DNA from: Desmonostoc muscorum LEGE 12446
GTDB lineage: Bacteria; Cyanobacteriota; Cyanobacteriia; Cyanobacteriales; Nostocaceae
Length of the DNA: 64,000 nucleotides
Direction of reading: 5' to 3'
Assembly: GCF_015207005.2 (NCBI RefSeq)
Contig: NZ_JADEXS020000001.1
Location: forward strand, 2,914,001 to 2,978,000
Under the pieces are notes generated by a model. The model had not been told where the DNA came from. It ran no database searches and saw only the letters and a program-made list of their open reading frames with translations. This document shows positions 54,272 to 60,921 of this stretch, in pieces. Numbering within the stretch: position 1 is the first letter of the stretch; each line of letters starts with the position of its first letter. The position numbers and the translations under genes are program-made.

Positions 54272-54344
54272 GGATACTGGTCGGAATCGAACCGACAACC
54301 TTCTAACAGCCAGTTAGACGCTTTACCAATTAAGCTACAGACCC
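54272..54344 (-). tRNA. tRNA-like, anticodon reads GGC (Ala) by position
   Basis: Anticodon stem TCTAA/TTAGA with loop CTGGCTG. T-arm GTCGG-TTCGATT-CCGAC is good, but the acceptor GGGTCTG/AGTATCC has at least two mismatches. Amino acid identity uncertain; possible decayed gene. Confidence 0.5.
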
Positions 54345-54350
54345 ATAGGC

Positions 54351-54423
54351 GGGAGTGGTAGGACTTAAACCCACAACCTTCAAGGTAGAAACTTGAAGCT
54401 CTATTCCATTGAGCTACACTCCC
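54351..54423 (-). tRNA. tRNA-Arg(TCT)
   Basis: Acceptor GGGAGTG/CACTCCC perfect; anticodon stem TCAAG/CTTGA with loop TTTCTAC; T-loop TTTAAGT (one change from consensus). Confidence 0.85.
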
Positions 54424-54432
54424 AAGATTTGG

Positions 54433-54505
54433 TAGTCCTGGCAGGAATTGAACCCGCGACATTCTTCTTGTAAGGAAGACACTCTACCAATTGAGTTACA
54501 GGACT
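54433..54505 (-). tRNA. tRNA-Val(TAC)
   Basis: Acceptor AGTCCTG/CAGGACT perfect; anticodon stem TCTTC/GAAGA with loop CTTACAA; T-loop TTCAATT. Confidence 0.9.
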
Positions 54506-54511
54506 ACACAA

Positions 54512-54582
54512 GCGAGTGGAGGGACTTGAACCCACGCACTGAGTATGGCGCACTCAGATGCTACCGATTACATCACACCCGC
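54512..54582 (-). tRNA. tRNA-Gly(GCC), atypical anticodon arm
   Basis: Acceptor GCGGGTG/CACTCGC, D-stem GATG/CATC. Anticodon arm CTGAGT/ACTCAG encloses GCGCCAT, so GCC falls at 34-36 but base 33 is C, or the loop is 9 nt with a 5-bp stem. Identity likely Gly. Confidence 0.7.
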
Positions 54583-54592
54583 AAGTTTCAGA

Positions 54593-54681
54593 GCGGACGG
54601 CGAGATTTGTAGCTTGCTTCCCGGAGGGTACTCGCACGAAGACGGTGGAAACGTCTCATGCTGCCGTTACATCACACCCGC
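54593..54681 (-). tRNA. tRNA-Gly(TCC) interrupted in the T-loop
   Basis: Acceptor GCGGGTG/CGTCCGC; anticodon stem AGACG/CGTCT with loop TTTCCAC. The T-stem GCGAG/CTCGC is intact, but the loop is opened by about 23 nt (54609-54631, + strand GTAGCTTGCTTCCCGGAGGG then TAC), a small dispersed palindromic repeat. Confidence 0.75.
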
Positions 54682-54686
54682 ATCAA

Positions 54687-54758
54687 GCTGGTAACAGGAA
54701 TTGAACCTGCAACCTACTGATTACAAGTCAGTTGCTCTGCCAATTGAGCTACACCAGC
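54687..54758 (-). tRNA. tRNA-Thr(TGT)
   Basis: Acceptor GCTGGTG/TACCAGC, anticodon stem ACTGA/TCAGT with loop CTTGTAA, T-loop TTCAATT. Confidence 0.9.
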
Positions 54759-54935
54759 ACTATTTTTGGATTTTAGATTGACCCCATAGCTTCAGATATG
54801 AGTTTGAGTAAAGAATTGTAGATTTGGGATGAAAGTATTTGTTGCACAAATAAAGCAAGCTTGCTCTCACACCTTTTTAAATTTTCAGTTTGAATCAACA
54901 ATCGAAAATTTAAAATCTAAAATCTAAAATTTGGT

Positions 54936-55008
54936 GACGGGGGCAGGAGTCGAACCTGCCGATGTTCAGGTTATGAGCCTGACGAGCCACCGTTGCTCTA
55001 TCCCCGCA
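54936..55008 (-). tRNA. tRNA-Met(CAT), initiator-like
   Basis: Acceptor TGCGGGG/CCCCGTC with a mismatched first pair, as in initiators; D region GAGCAACGGTGGCTC; loop CTCATAA; T-loop TTCGACT. The anticodon stem TCAGG/CCTGA lacks the three G-C pairs of a true initiator. Confidence 0.75.
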
Positions 55009-55018
55009 TATTCACCAA

Positions 55019-55091
55019 TACCCCTGACTGGATTTGAACCAGCAACCTCTTCGTTCTAGGCGAAGCGCCTCTTCCGTTGGGCTACAAGGGC
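55019..55091 (-). tRNA. tRNA with Leu anticodon TAG, no long variable arm
   Basis: Acceptor GCCCTTG/CAGGGGT (first pair G-T) plus A73; anticodon stem CTTCG/CGAAG with loop CCTAGAA (base 33 is C); variable loop only AGGTT; T-loop TTCAAAT. Confidence 0.7.
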
Positions 55092-55097
55092 AAAGTC

Positions 55098-55193
55098 TGA
55101 GTGGCAGGGATTGTAGACCCCTTAGCGGCTTCCCGCAGGGTTTTACGACCTGGAGTTCCCGAAACTCCCGCGCTCCCAACTGCGCCACACCCA
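55098..55193 (-). tRNA. tRNA-Pro(CGG) interrupted in the T-arm
   Basis: Acceptor TGGGTG/CACTCA; anticodon stem GGAGT/ACTCC with loop TTCGGGA. The T-arm is replaced by an insertion (about 55113-55146, + strand GTAGACCCCTTAGCGGCTTC, then CCGCAGGG and TTTTAC). The 5' T-stem strand is not evident. Confidence 0.65.
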
Positions 55194-55200
55194 GATATTT

Positions 55201-55277
<77 letters not shown>

Positions 55278-55281
55278 TTAG

Positions 55282-55355
55282 TACCCCTGACAGGATTTGA
55301 ACCTGCAAAATCTGGACTCTGATTCCAGCACGTATGCCAGTTCCGTCACAGGGGC
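55282..55355 (-). tRNA. tRNA with Leu anticodon CAG, no long variable arm
   Basis: Acceptor GCCCCTG/CAGGGGT (first pair G-T) plus A73; anticodon stem CTGGA/TCCAG with loop ATCAGAG; variable loop ATTTT; T-loop TTCAAAT. Confidence 0.7.
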
Positions 55356-55359
55356 ATAT

Positions 55360-55431
55360 CGGGATGGCAGGACTCGAACCTGCGACTCCATGCTCCCAAA
55401 GCATGGCTTCTCGCCGCTGAATTACATCCCG
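55360..55431 (-). tRNA. tRNA-Pro(TGG)
   Basis: Acceptor CGGGATG/CATCCCG perfect; anticodon stem CATGC/GCATG with loop TTTGGGA; T-arm GCAGG-TTCGAGT-CCTGC. Confidence 0.92.
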
Positions 55432-55435
55432 TTGG

Positions 55436-55510
55436 TACTCCTGGTGGGAGTCGAACCCACAACTAAACAGATTTTAAGTCTGCCACCTCTTCCAATTGGG
55501 CTACAGGAGC
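55436..55510 (-). tRNA. tRNA with Leu anticodon TAA, no long variable arm
   Basis: Acceptor GCTCCTG/CAGGAGT (first pair G-T) plus A73; anticodon stem GCAGA/TCTGT with loop CTTAAAA; variable loop TTAGTT; T-arm GTGGG/CCCAC. Confidence 0.75.
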
Positions 55511-55519
55511 AAATTTTGG

Positions 55520-55593
55520 TACTCTTGGTGGGAATCGAACCCACAACTTACCGTTTTTGAGACGGCAGCCTCTTCCAGTTGGGCTACAAGAGC
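55520..55593 (-). tRNA. tRNA with Leu anticodon CAA, no long variable arm
   Basis: Acceptor GCTCTTG/CAAGAGT (first pair G-T) plus A73; anticodon stem GCCGT/ACGGT with loop CTCAAAA; variable loop AAGTT; T-arm GTGGG/CCCAC. Confidence 0.75.
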
Positions 55594-55601
55594 ATGTTTG
55601 G

Positions 55602-55674
55602 CAGCCCCACCAGGACTCGAACCTGGAATCTTCGCCTTCAAAGGGCGCTATGTTGCCAATTACACCACAGGGCT
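55602..55674 (-). tRNA. tRNA-Gln(TTG)
   Basis: Acceptor AGCCCTG/TGGGGCT; anticodon stem CGCC/GGCG with loop CTTTGAA; T-arm CCAGG-TTCGAGT-CCTGG. Confidence 0.8.
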
Positions 55675-55678
55675 TTAT

Positions 55679-55749
55679 TGCCAGGGCAGGGTTTGAACCT
55701 GCAACCTCATCGTTCAGAGCGATGCGACTTACCAATTCGTCCACCCGGC
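55679..55749 (-). tRNA. tRNA-Gln(CTG)
   Basis: Acceptor GCCGGG/CCTGGC region; anticodon stem CATCG/CGATG with loop CTCTGAA; T-arm GCAGG-TTCAAAC-CCTGC. Confidence 0.75.
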
Positions 55750-55790
55750 ATTAAAGAATTCGTAGTTCGTAATTCGTAATTCGTAATTAT

Positions 55791-55843
55791 GTTCTGTGAC
55801 GGGGATTTAAACCCCGACTAACATACAAGCCGTTTATAGAAAC
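55791..55843 (-). pseudogene. Degenerate tRNA 3' portion
   Basis: T-arm CGGGG-TTTAAAT-CCCCG and a 3' acceptor-like CACAGAAC are present, but the 5' half is deleted or scrambled. Flanked on both sides by tandem TTCGTAAT repeats, which may have caused the deletion. No anticodon assigned. Confidence 0.5.
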
Positions 55844-55903
55844 CTGGGTATCAATTTCTATTTAATTACGAATTACGAATTAGTAATTACGAATTATGAT
55901 TGG

Positions 55904-55975
<72 letters not shown>

Positions 55976-55981
55976 ACGAAG

Positions 55982-56056
55982 CCCCCCAGGTCGGAATCGA
56001 ACCGACGACCTCCTGTTCTTCAGACAGGCGCTAACTACCAACTGAGCTACCGGGGG
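55982..56056 (-). tRNA. tRNA-Phe(GAA)
   Basis: Acceptor CCCCCGG/CTGGGGG, anticodon stem CCTGT/ACAGG with loop CTGAAGA, T-arm GTCGG-TTCGATT-CCGAC. The D region has two extra bases. Confidence 0.88.
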
Positions 56057-56063
56057 ATAAGGA

Positions 56064-56130
56064 GGAGAGATGGGTTTTACCCAGTGGACTGGTTTAATTC
56101 AACTCGAATCAGCCACTCCATCATCTCTCC
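56064..56130 (-). tRNA. Degenerate tRNA-like, possibly Ser
   Basis: Acceptor GGAGAGA/TCTCTCC is perfect, but the T-loop motif is missing (GGGTAAAACCC) and no proper anticodon stem forms around GTTGAAT. Probably a dead member. Confidence 0.4.
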
Positions 56131-56137
56131 CATGTAA

Positions 56138-56212
56138 CGAGAGCGGAGGGATTTGAACCCTCAAATCTTCAGTTTCGTAGACTGAGATGTTATCCAGTTA
56201 CACCACACTCTC
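56138..56212 (-). tRNA. tRNA-Arg(ACG)
   Basis: Acceptor GAGAGTG/CGCTCTC, anticodon stem TCAGT/ACTGA with loop CTACGAA, T-arm GAGGG-TTCAAAT-CCCTC. Confidence 0.9.
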
Positions 56213-56217
56213 AAGGC

Positions 56218-56301
56218 GGAGAAGACAGGATTTGAACCTGCGTCGGTATTATCCGATACTGTTTAGCAAACAGCTACCTTCGGCCACTCGGTCACTTCTC
56301 C
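56218..56301 (-). tRNA. tRNA-Ser(GCT), array copy
   Basis: Class II. Acceptor GGAGAAG/CTTCTCC, anticodon stem GCTGT/ACAGT with loop TTGCTAA, variable arm about 18 nt, T-loop TTCAAAT. Divergent from the stand-alone Ser(GCT) at 48161. Confidence 0.88.
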
Positions 56302-56305
56302 TCAG

Positions 56306-56386
56306 TGGGTTGGGCAGGAATTGAACCTGCAACCAAGAAAGGACGCTTTTACAGAGCGCAGCCCACACCAATAGGCGAGCCAACCC
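56306..56386 (-). tRNA. tRNA-Tyr(GTA)
   Basis: Acceptor GGGTTGG/CCAACCC perfect; anticodon stem GCGCT/AGCGT with loop CTGTAAA; variable arm CCTTTCTTGG region; T-loop TTCAATT. Confidence 0.88.
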
Positions 56387-56398
56387 AGAATAAGTCAT

Positions 56399-56470
56399 TC
56401 CCCCGACCGGATTTGAACCCGCAATCTCTGGTTTGAAAGAACAGCGACTTAACCATTCGTCCACAGGGGC
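56399..56470 (-). tRNA. tRNA-Glu(TTC)
   Basis: Acceptor GCCCCTG/CGGGGGA with a mismatched first pair; anticodon stem CTGTT/ACCAG (one mismatch) with loop CTTTCAA; T-loop TTCAAAT with one T-stem mismatch. Somewhat degenerate. Confidence 0.7.
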
Positions 56471-56568
56471 ATGATTGAGAGAATTTTAGATTTTAAATTT
56501 TGGATTTTAGATTTTGGATTAAATTTTTTAATCTAAAATCTAAAATCCAAAATCCAAAATTGTCTGAC

Positions 56569-56639
56569 GCAGGGACTAGGATTTGAACCCAGAACATCGG
56601 ATTTGGAGTCACGAGGTGTTGCCGTTACACCATCCCTGC
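56569..56639 (-). tRNA. tRNA-Trp(CCA), weak anticodon stem
   Basis: Acceptor GCAGGGA/TCCCTGC perfect, T-loop TTCAAAT, loop CTCCAAA gives CCA. Only the inner two pairs of the anticodon stem form, so identity or function is uncertain. Confidence 0.6.
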
Positions 56640-56646
56640 ATTTGGT

Positions 56647-56716
56647 AGCAGTGGCGGGACTTGAACCCGCATCGACCCGGTTATGAGCCAGGGGCTTTAC
56701 GTTAAGCTACACTGCG
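56647..56716 (-). tRNA. tRNA-Met(CAT)
   Basis: Acceptor GCAGTG/CACTGC, anticodon stem CCTGG/CCGGG with loop CTCATAA, T-arm GCGGG-TTCAAGT-CCCGC. Could be elongator Met or lysidine-type Ile; sequence alone does not decide. Confidence 0.75.
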
Positions 56717-56724
56717 GTACCAGA

Positions 56725-56796
56725 GGCTGAGGTGAGATTTGAACTCACGATGTCGGTTTTGCAGACCAATGCCTTCAACCACTTGGCTACTCAGCC
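56725..56796 (-). tRNA. tRNA-Cys(GCA)
   Basis: Acceptor GGCTGAG/CTCAGCC perfect; anticodon stem TTGGT/ACCGA with loop CTGCAAA; T-arm GTGAG-TTCAAAT-CTCAC. Confidence 0.9.
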
Positions 56797-56802
56797 GTTT
56801 GG

Positions 56803-56921
56803 GAGTCCCGACGAGATTTGCACTCGCAGTCTTCAGCTTGAGGAGGCAGCGCGTTGCGGAGGTTCCCTCCGTTGTAGCGACTGCCGTAGGCTGACGGCTT
56901 AAACTATTCGCCTACAGGACT
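56803..56921 (-). tRNA. tRNA interrupted in the anticodon loop (Glu CTC or Arg CCT)
   Basis: Acceptor AGTCCTG/CGGGACT; D-stem GGC/GCC; anticodon stem TCAGC/GCTGA. The anticodon loop spans 52 nt (56838-56889) because about 45 nt of palindromic repeat (+ strand core GTTGCGGAGGTTCCCTCCGT) is inserted. Loop remains read C...CTCCTCAA, leaving the anticodon ambiguous. T-arm GCGAG-TGCAAAT-CTCGT has a changed loop. Unlikely to work unless the insert is removed. Confidence 0.65.
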
Positions 56922-56926
56922 TCAAC

Positions 56927-56999
56927 CAGGGTGACGGGACTTGAACCCGCAACATTTCCGCAGACAACGGAACGCTCTAGCCAATTGAGCTACACCCCG
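56927..56999 (-). tRNA. tRNA-Asp(GTC), first member of the array
   Basis: Acceptor CGGGGTG/CACCCTG; anticodon stem TTCCG/CGGAA with loop TTGTCTG; T-arm GCGGG-TTCAAGT-CCCGT. Promoter-proximal member of the array. Confidence 0.85.
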
Positions 57000-57350
57000 A
57001 TTTTTGAGAATCTGTGCCTAAAATTTGAGGTTTTTAGGCACATGTTTTGTTGGTGAACTTGCCCATTTCTTATTCAGTTTTCAAGGTTCAGATAAATTAT
57101 TTTTTACTGTTAGAAAATCTTAGGAAAACAACGGAAATTCTAGGTAGTAAATCTGTTGTATATTCCTGATGTATTCAGTCGTTTGTAACAGTGCAAACTT
57201 TGAACTTTTTTCGTTTCTTGCCTCTACTTCCGATGGTTTGCAAGTAGAAGCCGCTTTGTTGATTGGGGACTTTGGTTTATTCCAACGTCTGTCCTTAATT
57301 TGTATGTAGAACATCACTTTGACCTTTGCGAAGCTTGTCTTTCGCTTCAC
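57000..57350 (-). other. Long untranslated leader of the tRNA array
   Basis: About 350 nt between the promoter and tRNA-Asp. Holds the boxA (57078-57089) and a hairpin TGTGCCTAAAA/TTTTAGGCACA (57013-57042). A 99-codon frame (57120-57419) starts upstream of the promoter and has no family match or ribosome binding site, so I do not call it. Confidence 0.6.
57078..57089 (-). promoter_or_regulatory. boxA-like antitermination site
   Basis: Minus strand GAACCTTGAAAA followed by CTGAATAA. GAACCTTGAAAA is the boxA sequence described in cyanobacterial rRNA operon spacers, where it supports antitermination of untranslated transcripts. It lies about 80 nt upstream of the first tRNA. Confidence 0.7.
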
Positions 57351-57386
57351 TACATTTATACTACAAAATACTACAAGAGGTGTCAA
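57349..57386 (-). promoter_or_regulatory. Consensus promoter with three ACTACA repeats
   Basis: On the minus strand TTGACA (57386-57381), a 17-bp spacer, then TAGTAT (57363-57358). Three ACTACA direct repeats on the plus strand (57349, 57360, 57370; steps of 11 and 10 bp) overlap the spacer and -10, which suggests an operator bound on one helix face. Likely promoter of the tRNA array. Confidence 0.65.
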
Positions 57387-57663
57387 GGGGTTTGAGAAAA
57401 TTTTTTTTAAATTGCCCACAAGAGTTTCTGTGCTTAGGTTTTAACTGACTAAGCACTCTAAAAAGTCACACTACAACTGATGAGATGATTGGGTGAGGGG
57501 TTAAAAGCTTGATTACAGAGACAACTACATCAAGCGACAAAGGATAATTAAGTCTTCAGTACGTCACGAGTTTGCCAAAATCAGCGGTATTGTCTAGGCT
57601 TCTAAACTAATGGGTTCTTGTGTCTGATTACCGATGGAGCGATTCAGGCAACAAACATCTAAA
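57387..57663. other. Intergenic region, nothing recognised
   Basis: AT-rich spacer between the array promoter and the MITE upstream of leuB. No gene or hairpin stands out. Confidence 0.5.
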
Positions 57664-57769
57664 TATAGCGGTTCCTGCATGGGTGAGGTATAGAAAAAAA
57701 TATATCCTCGCAGGGGCGCACAGCTGTGCGCCCCTACCCACATACCTCATTCAAATGAGAATCGCTATA
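57664..57769. mobile_element. TATAGCG-ended MITE-like element
   Basis: Ends TATAGCGGTTC (57664) and GAATCGCTATA (to 57769), with GGTGAGGTA/TACCTCATT just inside. The core is a perfect hairpin AGGGGCGCACAGCTGTGCGC followed by CCCT. 106 bp, no coding capacity, 74 bp upstream of leuB. Confidence 0.65.
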
Positions 57770-57843
57770 AATTAAAAACTCCATCGGTACGTTTTGCTCG
57801 GTATGATATTTGATCTGCAAGCATTTACCAATAGAAACGAGCT

Positions 57844-58932
57844 ATGACCCAGAACTACCGCATTACCCTACTCCCCGGCGATGGCATTGGCCCTGAAATT
57901 ATGGCAGTGGCGGTAGATGTGCTGAAAGTTGTAGGGAAGCAATTTGATATTCAGTTTGAATTCCAAGAAGCCCTCATCGGCGGTGCAGCAATTGACGCCA
58001 CGGGCGAACCTCTGCCTTCTGCGACTTTAGATACTTGCCGTAATAGTGATGCTGTATTACTCGCTGCCATTGGTGGCTACAAGTGGGATTCTCTACCATC
58101 CAATTTACGCCCAGAAGCAGGTTTGTTGGGGCTACGTGCGGGTTTGGGATTATTTGCCAATTTACGCCCAGCAAAAATTTTGCCCCAGCTAATCGATGCT
58201 TCGACTTTGAAGCGGGAAGTTGTGGAAGGCGTCGATATTATGGTGGTGCGGGAATTGACTGGTGGGATTTATTTTGGTAAGCCCAAGGGAATTTTTACTA
58301 CGGAAACTGGTGAAAAACGCGGTGTAAATACGATGGTTTACACTGAATCAGAAATCGATCGCATTGGAAGAGTGGCTTTTGAAGCAGCCCGCAAACGCGG
58401 CGGCAAACTTTGTTCGGTGGATAAAGCGAACGTATTAGAAGTATCTCAGTTATGGCGCGATCGCATTACTCAACTTTCTTCAGAATATCCAGACATCGAA
58501 CTGTCTCATCTTTATGTAGATAATGCTGCCATGCAGTTGGTACGCTCTCCCAAGCAGTTCGATACCATTGTCACAGGTAATTTGTTTGGCGATATTCTCT
58601 CTGATGCTGCTGCCATGCTCACAGGTAGTATTGGGATGCTGCCTTCCGCTAGTTTGGGCGCTGAGGGGCCTGGTGTATTTGAACCAGTTCATGGTTCCGC
58701 CCCAGATATTGCAGGACAAGATAAGGCAAATCCTCTAGCACAGGTTTTGAGTGCGGCCATGATGTTACGCTACGGTTTAAATCAGCCAAAAGCCGCAGAC
58801 CACATAGAAAAAGCCGTACTACAAGTTTTAGAACAAGGCGATCGCACTGGGGATATCATTTCACCTGGAAAAAATCTCTTAGGTTGCCGTGCTATGGGCA
58901 ATGCGCTGATTTTAGCTCTTGAAGCTGAATAA
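57844..58932 (+). CDS. leuB: 3-isopropylmalate dehydrogenase
   Basis: 362-residue NAD-dependent decarboxylating dehydrogenase of leucine biosynthesis. Motifs: [20 protein letters not shown] at the N-terminus, [20 protein letters not shown] near residue 88, the Tyr/Arg substrate region [16 protein letters not shown], and the metal-binding [14 protein letters not shown] and [20 protein letters not shown] near 249. The [20 protein letters not shown] segment completes the NAD site. Full length, stand-alone. Confidence 0.96.
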   Translation: MTQNYRITLLPGDGIGPEIMAVAVDVLKVVGKQFDIQFEFQEALIGGAAIDATGEPLPSATLDTCRNSDAVLLAAIGGYKWDSLPSNLRPEAGLLGLRAGLGLFANLRPAKILPQLIDASTLKREVVEGVDIMVVRELTGGIYFGKPKGIFTTETGEKRGVNTMVYTESEIDRIGRVAFEAARKRGGKLCSVDKANVLEVSQLWRDRITQLSSEYPDIELSHLYVDNAAMQLVRSPKQFDTIVTGNLFGDILSDAAAMLTGSIGMLPSASLGAEGPGVFEPVHGSAPDIAGQDKANPLAQVLSAAMMLRYGLNQPKAADHIEKAVLQVLEQGDRTGDIISPGKNLLGCRAMGNALILALEAE

Positions 58933-59022
58933 ATTCATAATTCAACCTGGGCAATTTGGCAACCTTTACCATAAGTTTCGGGTAGACTAGAGAGAAATCT
59001 AGCAATCAAATAACAGTCGATA

Positions 59023-59283
59023 GTGTACGCATTACGACAAGGCCAAACAAATTTCACCGTTCCAAAGAACCAGCCACCTTTGATTGATACCGCCGTAATC
59101 AGAGCCGCTGGGCAGATCTACTATACTCACTGTGAAGTACATCCCGAAATAGCTGGGCAACCTTCCGGTGTAGCAATTAATCGCATGACTCATCGAGGTA
59201 AGGTTATTTTTACTAACCAACCAGTTCTCTTACCTCAAGAATGTTTTGTGCCCTTGAGTCAAATTGAATCCCACATGTATTAA
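59023..59283 (+). CDS. Small conserved cyanobacterial protein
   Basis: 86 residues from GTG 59023 (VYALRQGQTN, first codon read as Met). Compact, soluble, with TAVIRAAGQIYYTHCEVHPE and the closing PVLLPQECFVPLSQIESHMY. I know similar short proteins in cyanobacteria, without function. It lies between leuB and pilD on the same strand with repeat DNA after it. Coding status is supported by its size, position and codon use only. Confidence 0.6.
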   Translation: MYALRQGQTNFTVPKNQPPLIDTAVIRAAGQIYYTHCEVHPEIAGQPSGVAINRMTHRGKVIFTNQPVLLPQECFVPLSQIESHMY

Positions 59284-59413
59284 GCATTGGGCATTGGGCA
59301 TTGGGCATTGGTCATTAGTCATTGGTCATTGGTCATTAGTTATTAGCCCTCGACAAAGGGCAAATGACAAACGATAAATGACGAAGGACAAATGACAAAG
59401 GACAAATGACTAT
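59284..59413. repeat. GGGCATT/GGTCATT heptamer tract
   Basis: Heptamers GGGCATT then GGTCATT/AGTCATT from 59287 to about 59342, followed by ACAAATGAC-type units up to the pilD start. The halves are partly complementary. Confidence 0.85.
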
Positions 59414-60235
59414 ATGGACATTTTATTCGCCGCCTTGGCGAGTGCAATTGTCTTTGCTTTGGGTGCATCCGTTGGCAGTTTTATCAATGTTGTTGTTTAT
59501 CGGCTACCTGCTGGGTTGTCAATTCTTTGGCCGCCTTCTCGTTGTCCGCGTTGCTTAAACCAGCTAAAAGCCTACGACAATGTACCAGTCTTCGGCTGGA
59601 TTTCTTTAAGAGGGCGGTGTCGATATTGCAAAAGCAAAATTTCTCCCCGTTATCCTGTGGTAGAAGGGATAACGGGAATAATTTTTTTGCTGGTTTTTTT
59701 AGTATTCAAAGCTTCAACTTTCACAATAGGCTATTGGGCTTTTTGCAGTTGGTTATTGGCGCTATCGCTGATTGACCTGGATACAATGACCTTACCCAAT
59801 GCACTTACTAAGTCGGGTTTGGTGGTGGGAATTTTATTTCAAATGGTGGTTGGTTTTTTACCAGAGGCTAGTTCTGTAGCACTGGTAAATCACTTGATGA
59901 TGGGCATAGTTGGTGCAGTATTGGGCTTATGGCTATTTGATGCGATCGCCATATTAGGTTCAATTGCCTTCGGTAAAGCTGCTATGGGCGCAGGTGACGC
60001 CAAGTTAGCAGCGATGATGGGAGCCTGGTTAGGATGGAAATATTTGCTCTTGGCTAGTTTTATCGCCTGTGTGCTGGGAGCGTTAGTGGGTAGCGGTGTG
60101 ATTGTGCGATCGCGCCACAGACTCGGACAAAAGATGCCTTTCGGGCCTTTTCTGGCTTTAGGGTATGTAATTACTTTATTTGTTGGTGAAATTATTTTAT
60201 CTAGCTACCTACGGTTATTTTTTCCAGCGTCATGA
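59414..60235 (+). CDS. pilD: Prepilin peptidase/N-methyltransferase PilD
   Basis: 273-residue inner-membrane enzyme that cleaves and methylates type IV pilin precursors, needed for pili, motility and DNA uptake. N-terminal GSFINVVVYRLP is followed by the methyltransferase zinc domain with two Cys pairs (RCPRCLNQL and RCRYCKSK). The membrane helices hold the aspartyl protease residues in LSLIDLDTMTLPNA near residue 117 and GAGDAKLAAMMGAWLG near 193. Full length. Confidence 0.95.
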   Translation: MDILFAALASAIVFALGASVGSFINVVVYRLPAGLSILWPPSRCPRCLNQLKAYDNVPVFGWISLRGRCRYCKSKISPRYPVVEGITGIIFLLVFLVFKASTFTIGYWAFCSWLLALSLIDLDTMTLPNALTKSGLVVGILFQMVVGFLPEASSVALVNHLMMGIVGAVLGLWLFDAIAILGSIAFGKAAMGAGDAKLAAMMGAWLGWKYLLLASFIACVLGALVGSGVIVRSRHRLGQKMPFGPFLALGYVITLFVGEIILSSYLRLFFPAS

Positions 60236-60493
60236 ATTGGGATTGGGGACTGGGGACTGGGGACTGGGGACTGGGGACTGGGGACTGGGGAAGAGGAATT
60301 AAAAGTTAATATCCAATACCTAGTACCCAATACCCAATCCCCAGTCCCCAATCCCTTCATAATAATTCGTGACTGTAACTTGCATTACGCCATCTGCCCT
60401 TGACATTTTGATAATATTCAGCTCGTGACTTGTATTACCCTCTTAACGACGATTAGCTGTTGGCAAGCACAACTAATAAAACAGATACTGATT
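60236..60493. repeat. GGGGACT heptamer array and complementary tract
   Basis: Seven or more GGGGACT units (60244-60292) and a CCCAATCCCCAGTCCCCAAT tract near 60335-60354, forming an inverted pair after pilD. Unremarkable sequence follows to 60493. Confidence 0.85.
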
Positions 60494-60616
60494 GCTTATG
60501 ACCCAATACGGTTCAGTTAAGCCTTTTTTTCTCCCCCTGCCTCCCCTGCCTCCCCTGCTCCCCCTGCCTGCCTTAACAGATAAATTTCCTTAACTGAACT
60601 GTATTGGCTTATGACC
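60494..60616. mobile_element. CAATACGGTTC-family MITE with 10-bp target duplication
   Basis: The element at 60504-60606 has ends CAATACGGTTCAGTTAAG and CTTAACTGAACTGTATTG and is flanked by GCTTATGACC on both sides (60494-60503, 60607-60616). The interior is a CCCCTGCCT tandem tract. Second copy of the family at 40212-40344. Confidence 0.85.
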
Positions 60617-60921
60617 CAGCAAAAAAATAATTAATTTGGGTAGGAGAGGGTAAGCATCTTATTTGGAGGTTAGTCTTTGCATGGCTTTCTCACTAGATTC
60701 ATATAAAAAGTCCTCTAAAAAAAGAGCAAGAGACTTGTGTTGGCATGAGTATTTTCGTTAAGCTGGCAACCAAAGATGAAAATTAAGGTCTGAATTGCTT
60801 AAAAGCTTAATTTGACGATGTAGTCATTACTCATTGGTAAAAACAAATGGTTAATGGCTAAGGACAACCCGATAGGGCTTCAGATGGTTTCGACCTCATA
60901 CCCACTTAAAATAAAATAAAA
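60617..60921. other. Leader region of accD
   Basis: About 305 bp of AT-rich DNA. An isolated ATGGTTTCGACC at about 60883 resembles a tmRNA 5' motif but nothing else of tmRNA follows. No clear promoter boxes. Confidence 0.45.

Noticed and set aside
56838..56889. Group I or archaeal-type intron in the interrupted tRNA
   Set aside because: At about 45 nt it is far too short for a group I intron, no bulge-helix-bulge motif is clear, and the sequence is a simple palindromic repeat.
57120..57419. 99-codon protein gene upstream of the tRNA array
   Set aside because: Its start lies upstream of the consensus promoter, there is no ribosome binding site, no family is recognised, and the frame runs through the boxA-containing leader.
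60880..60900. tmRNA 5' end (ATGGTTTCGACC)
   Set aside because: Only this short motif matches. The following sequence is the accD leader and coding region, with no tRNA-like 3' domain or tag frame nearby.
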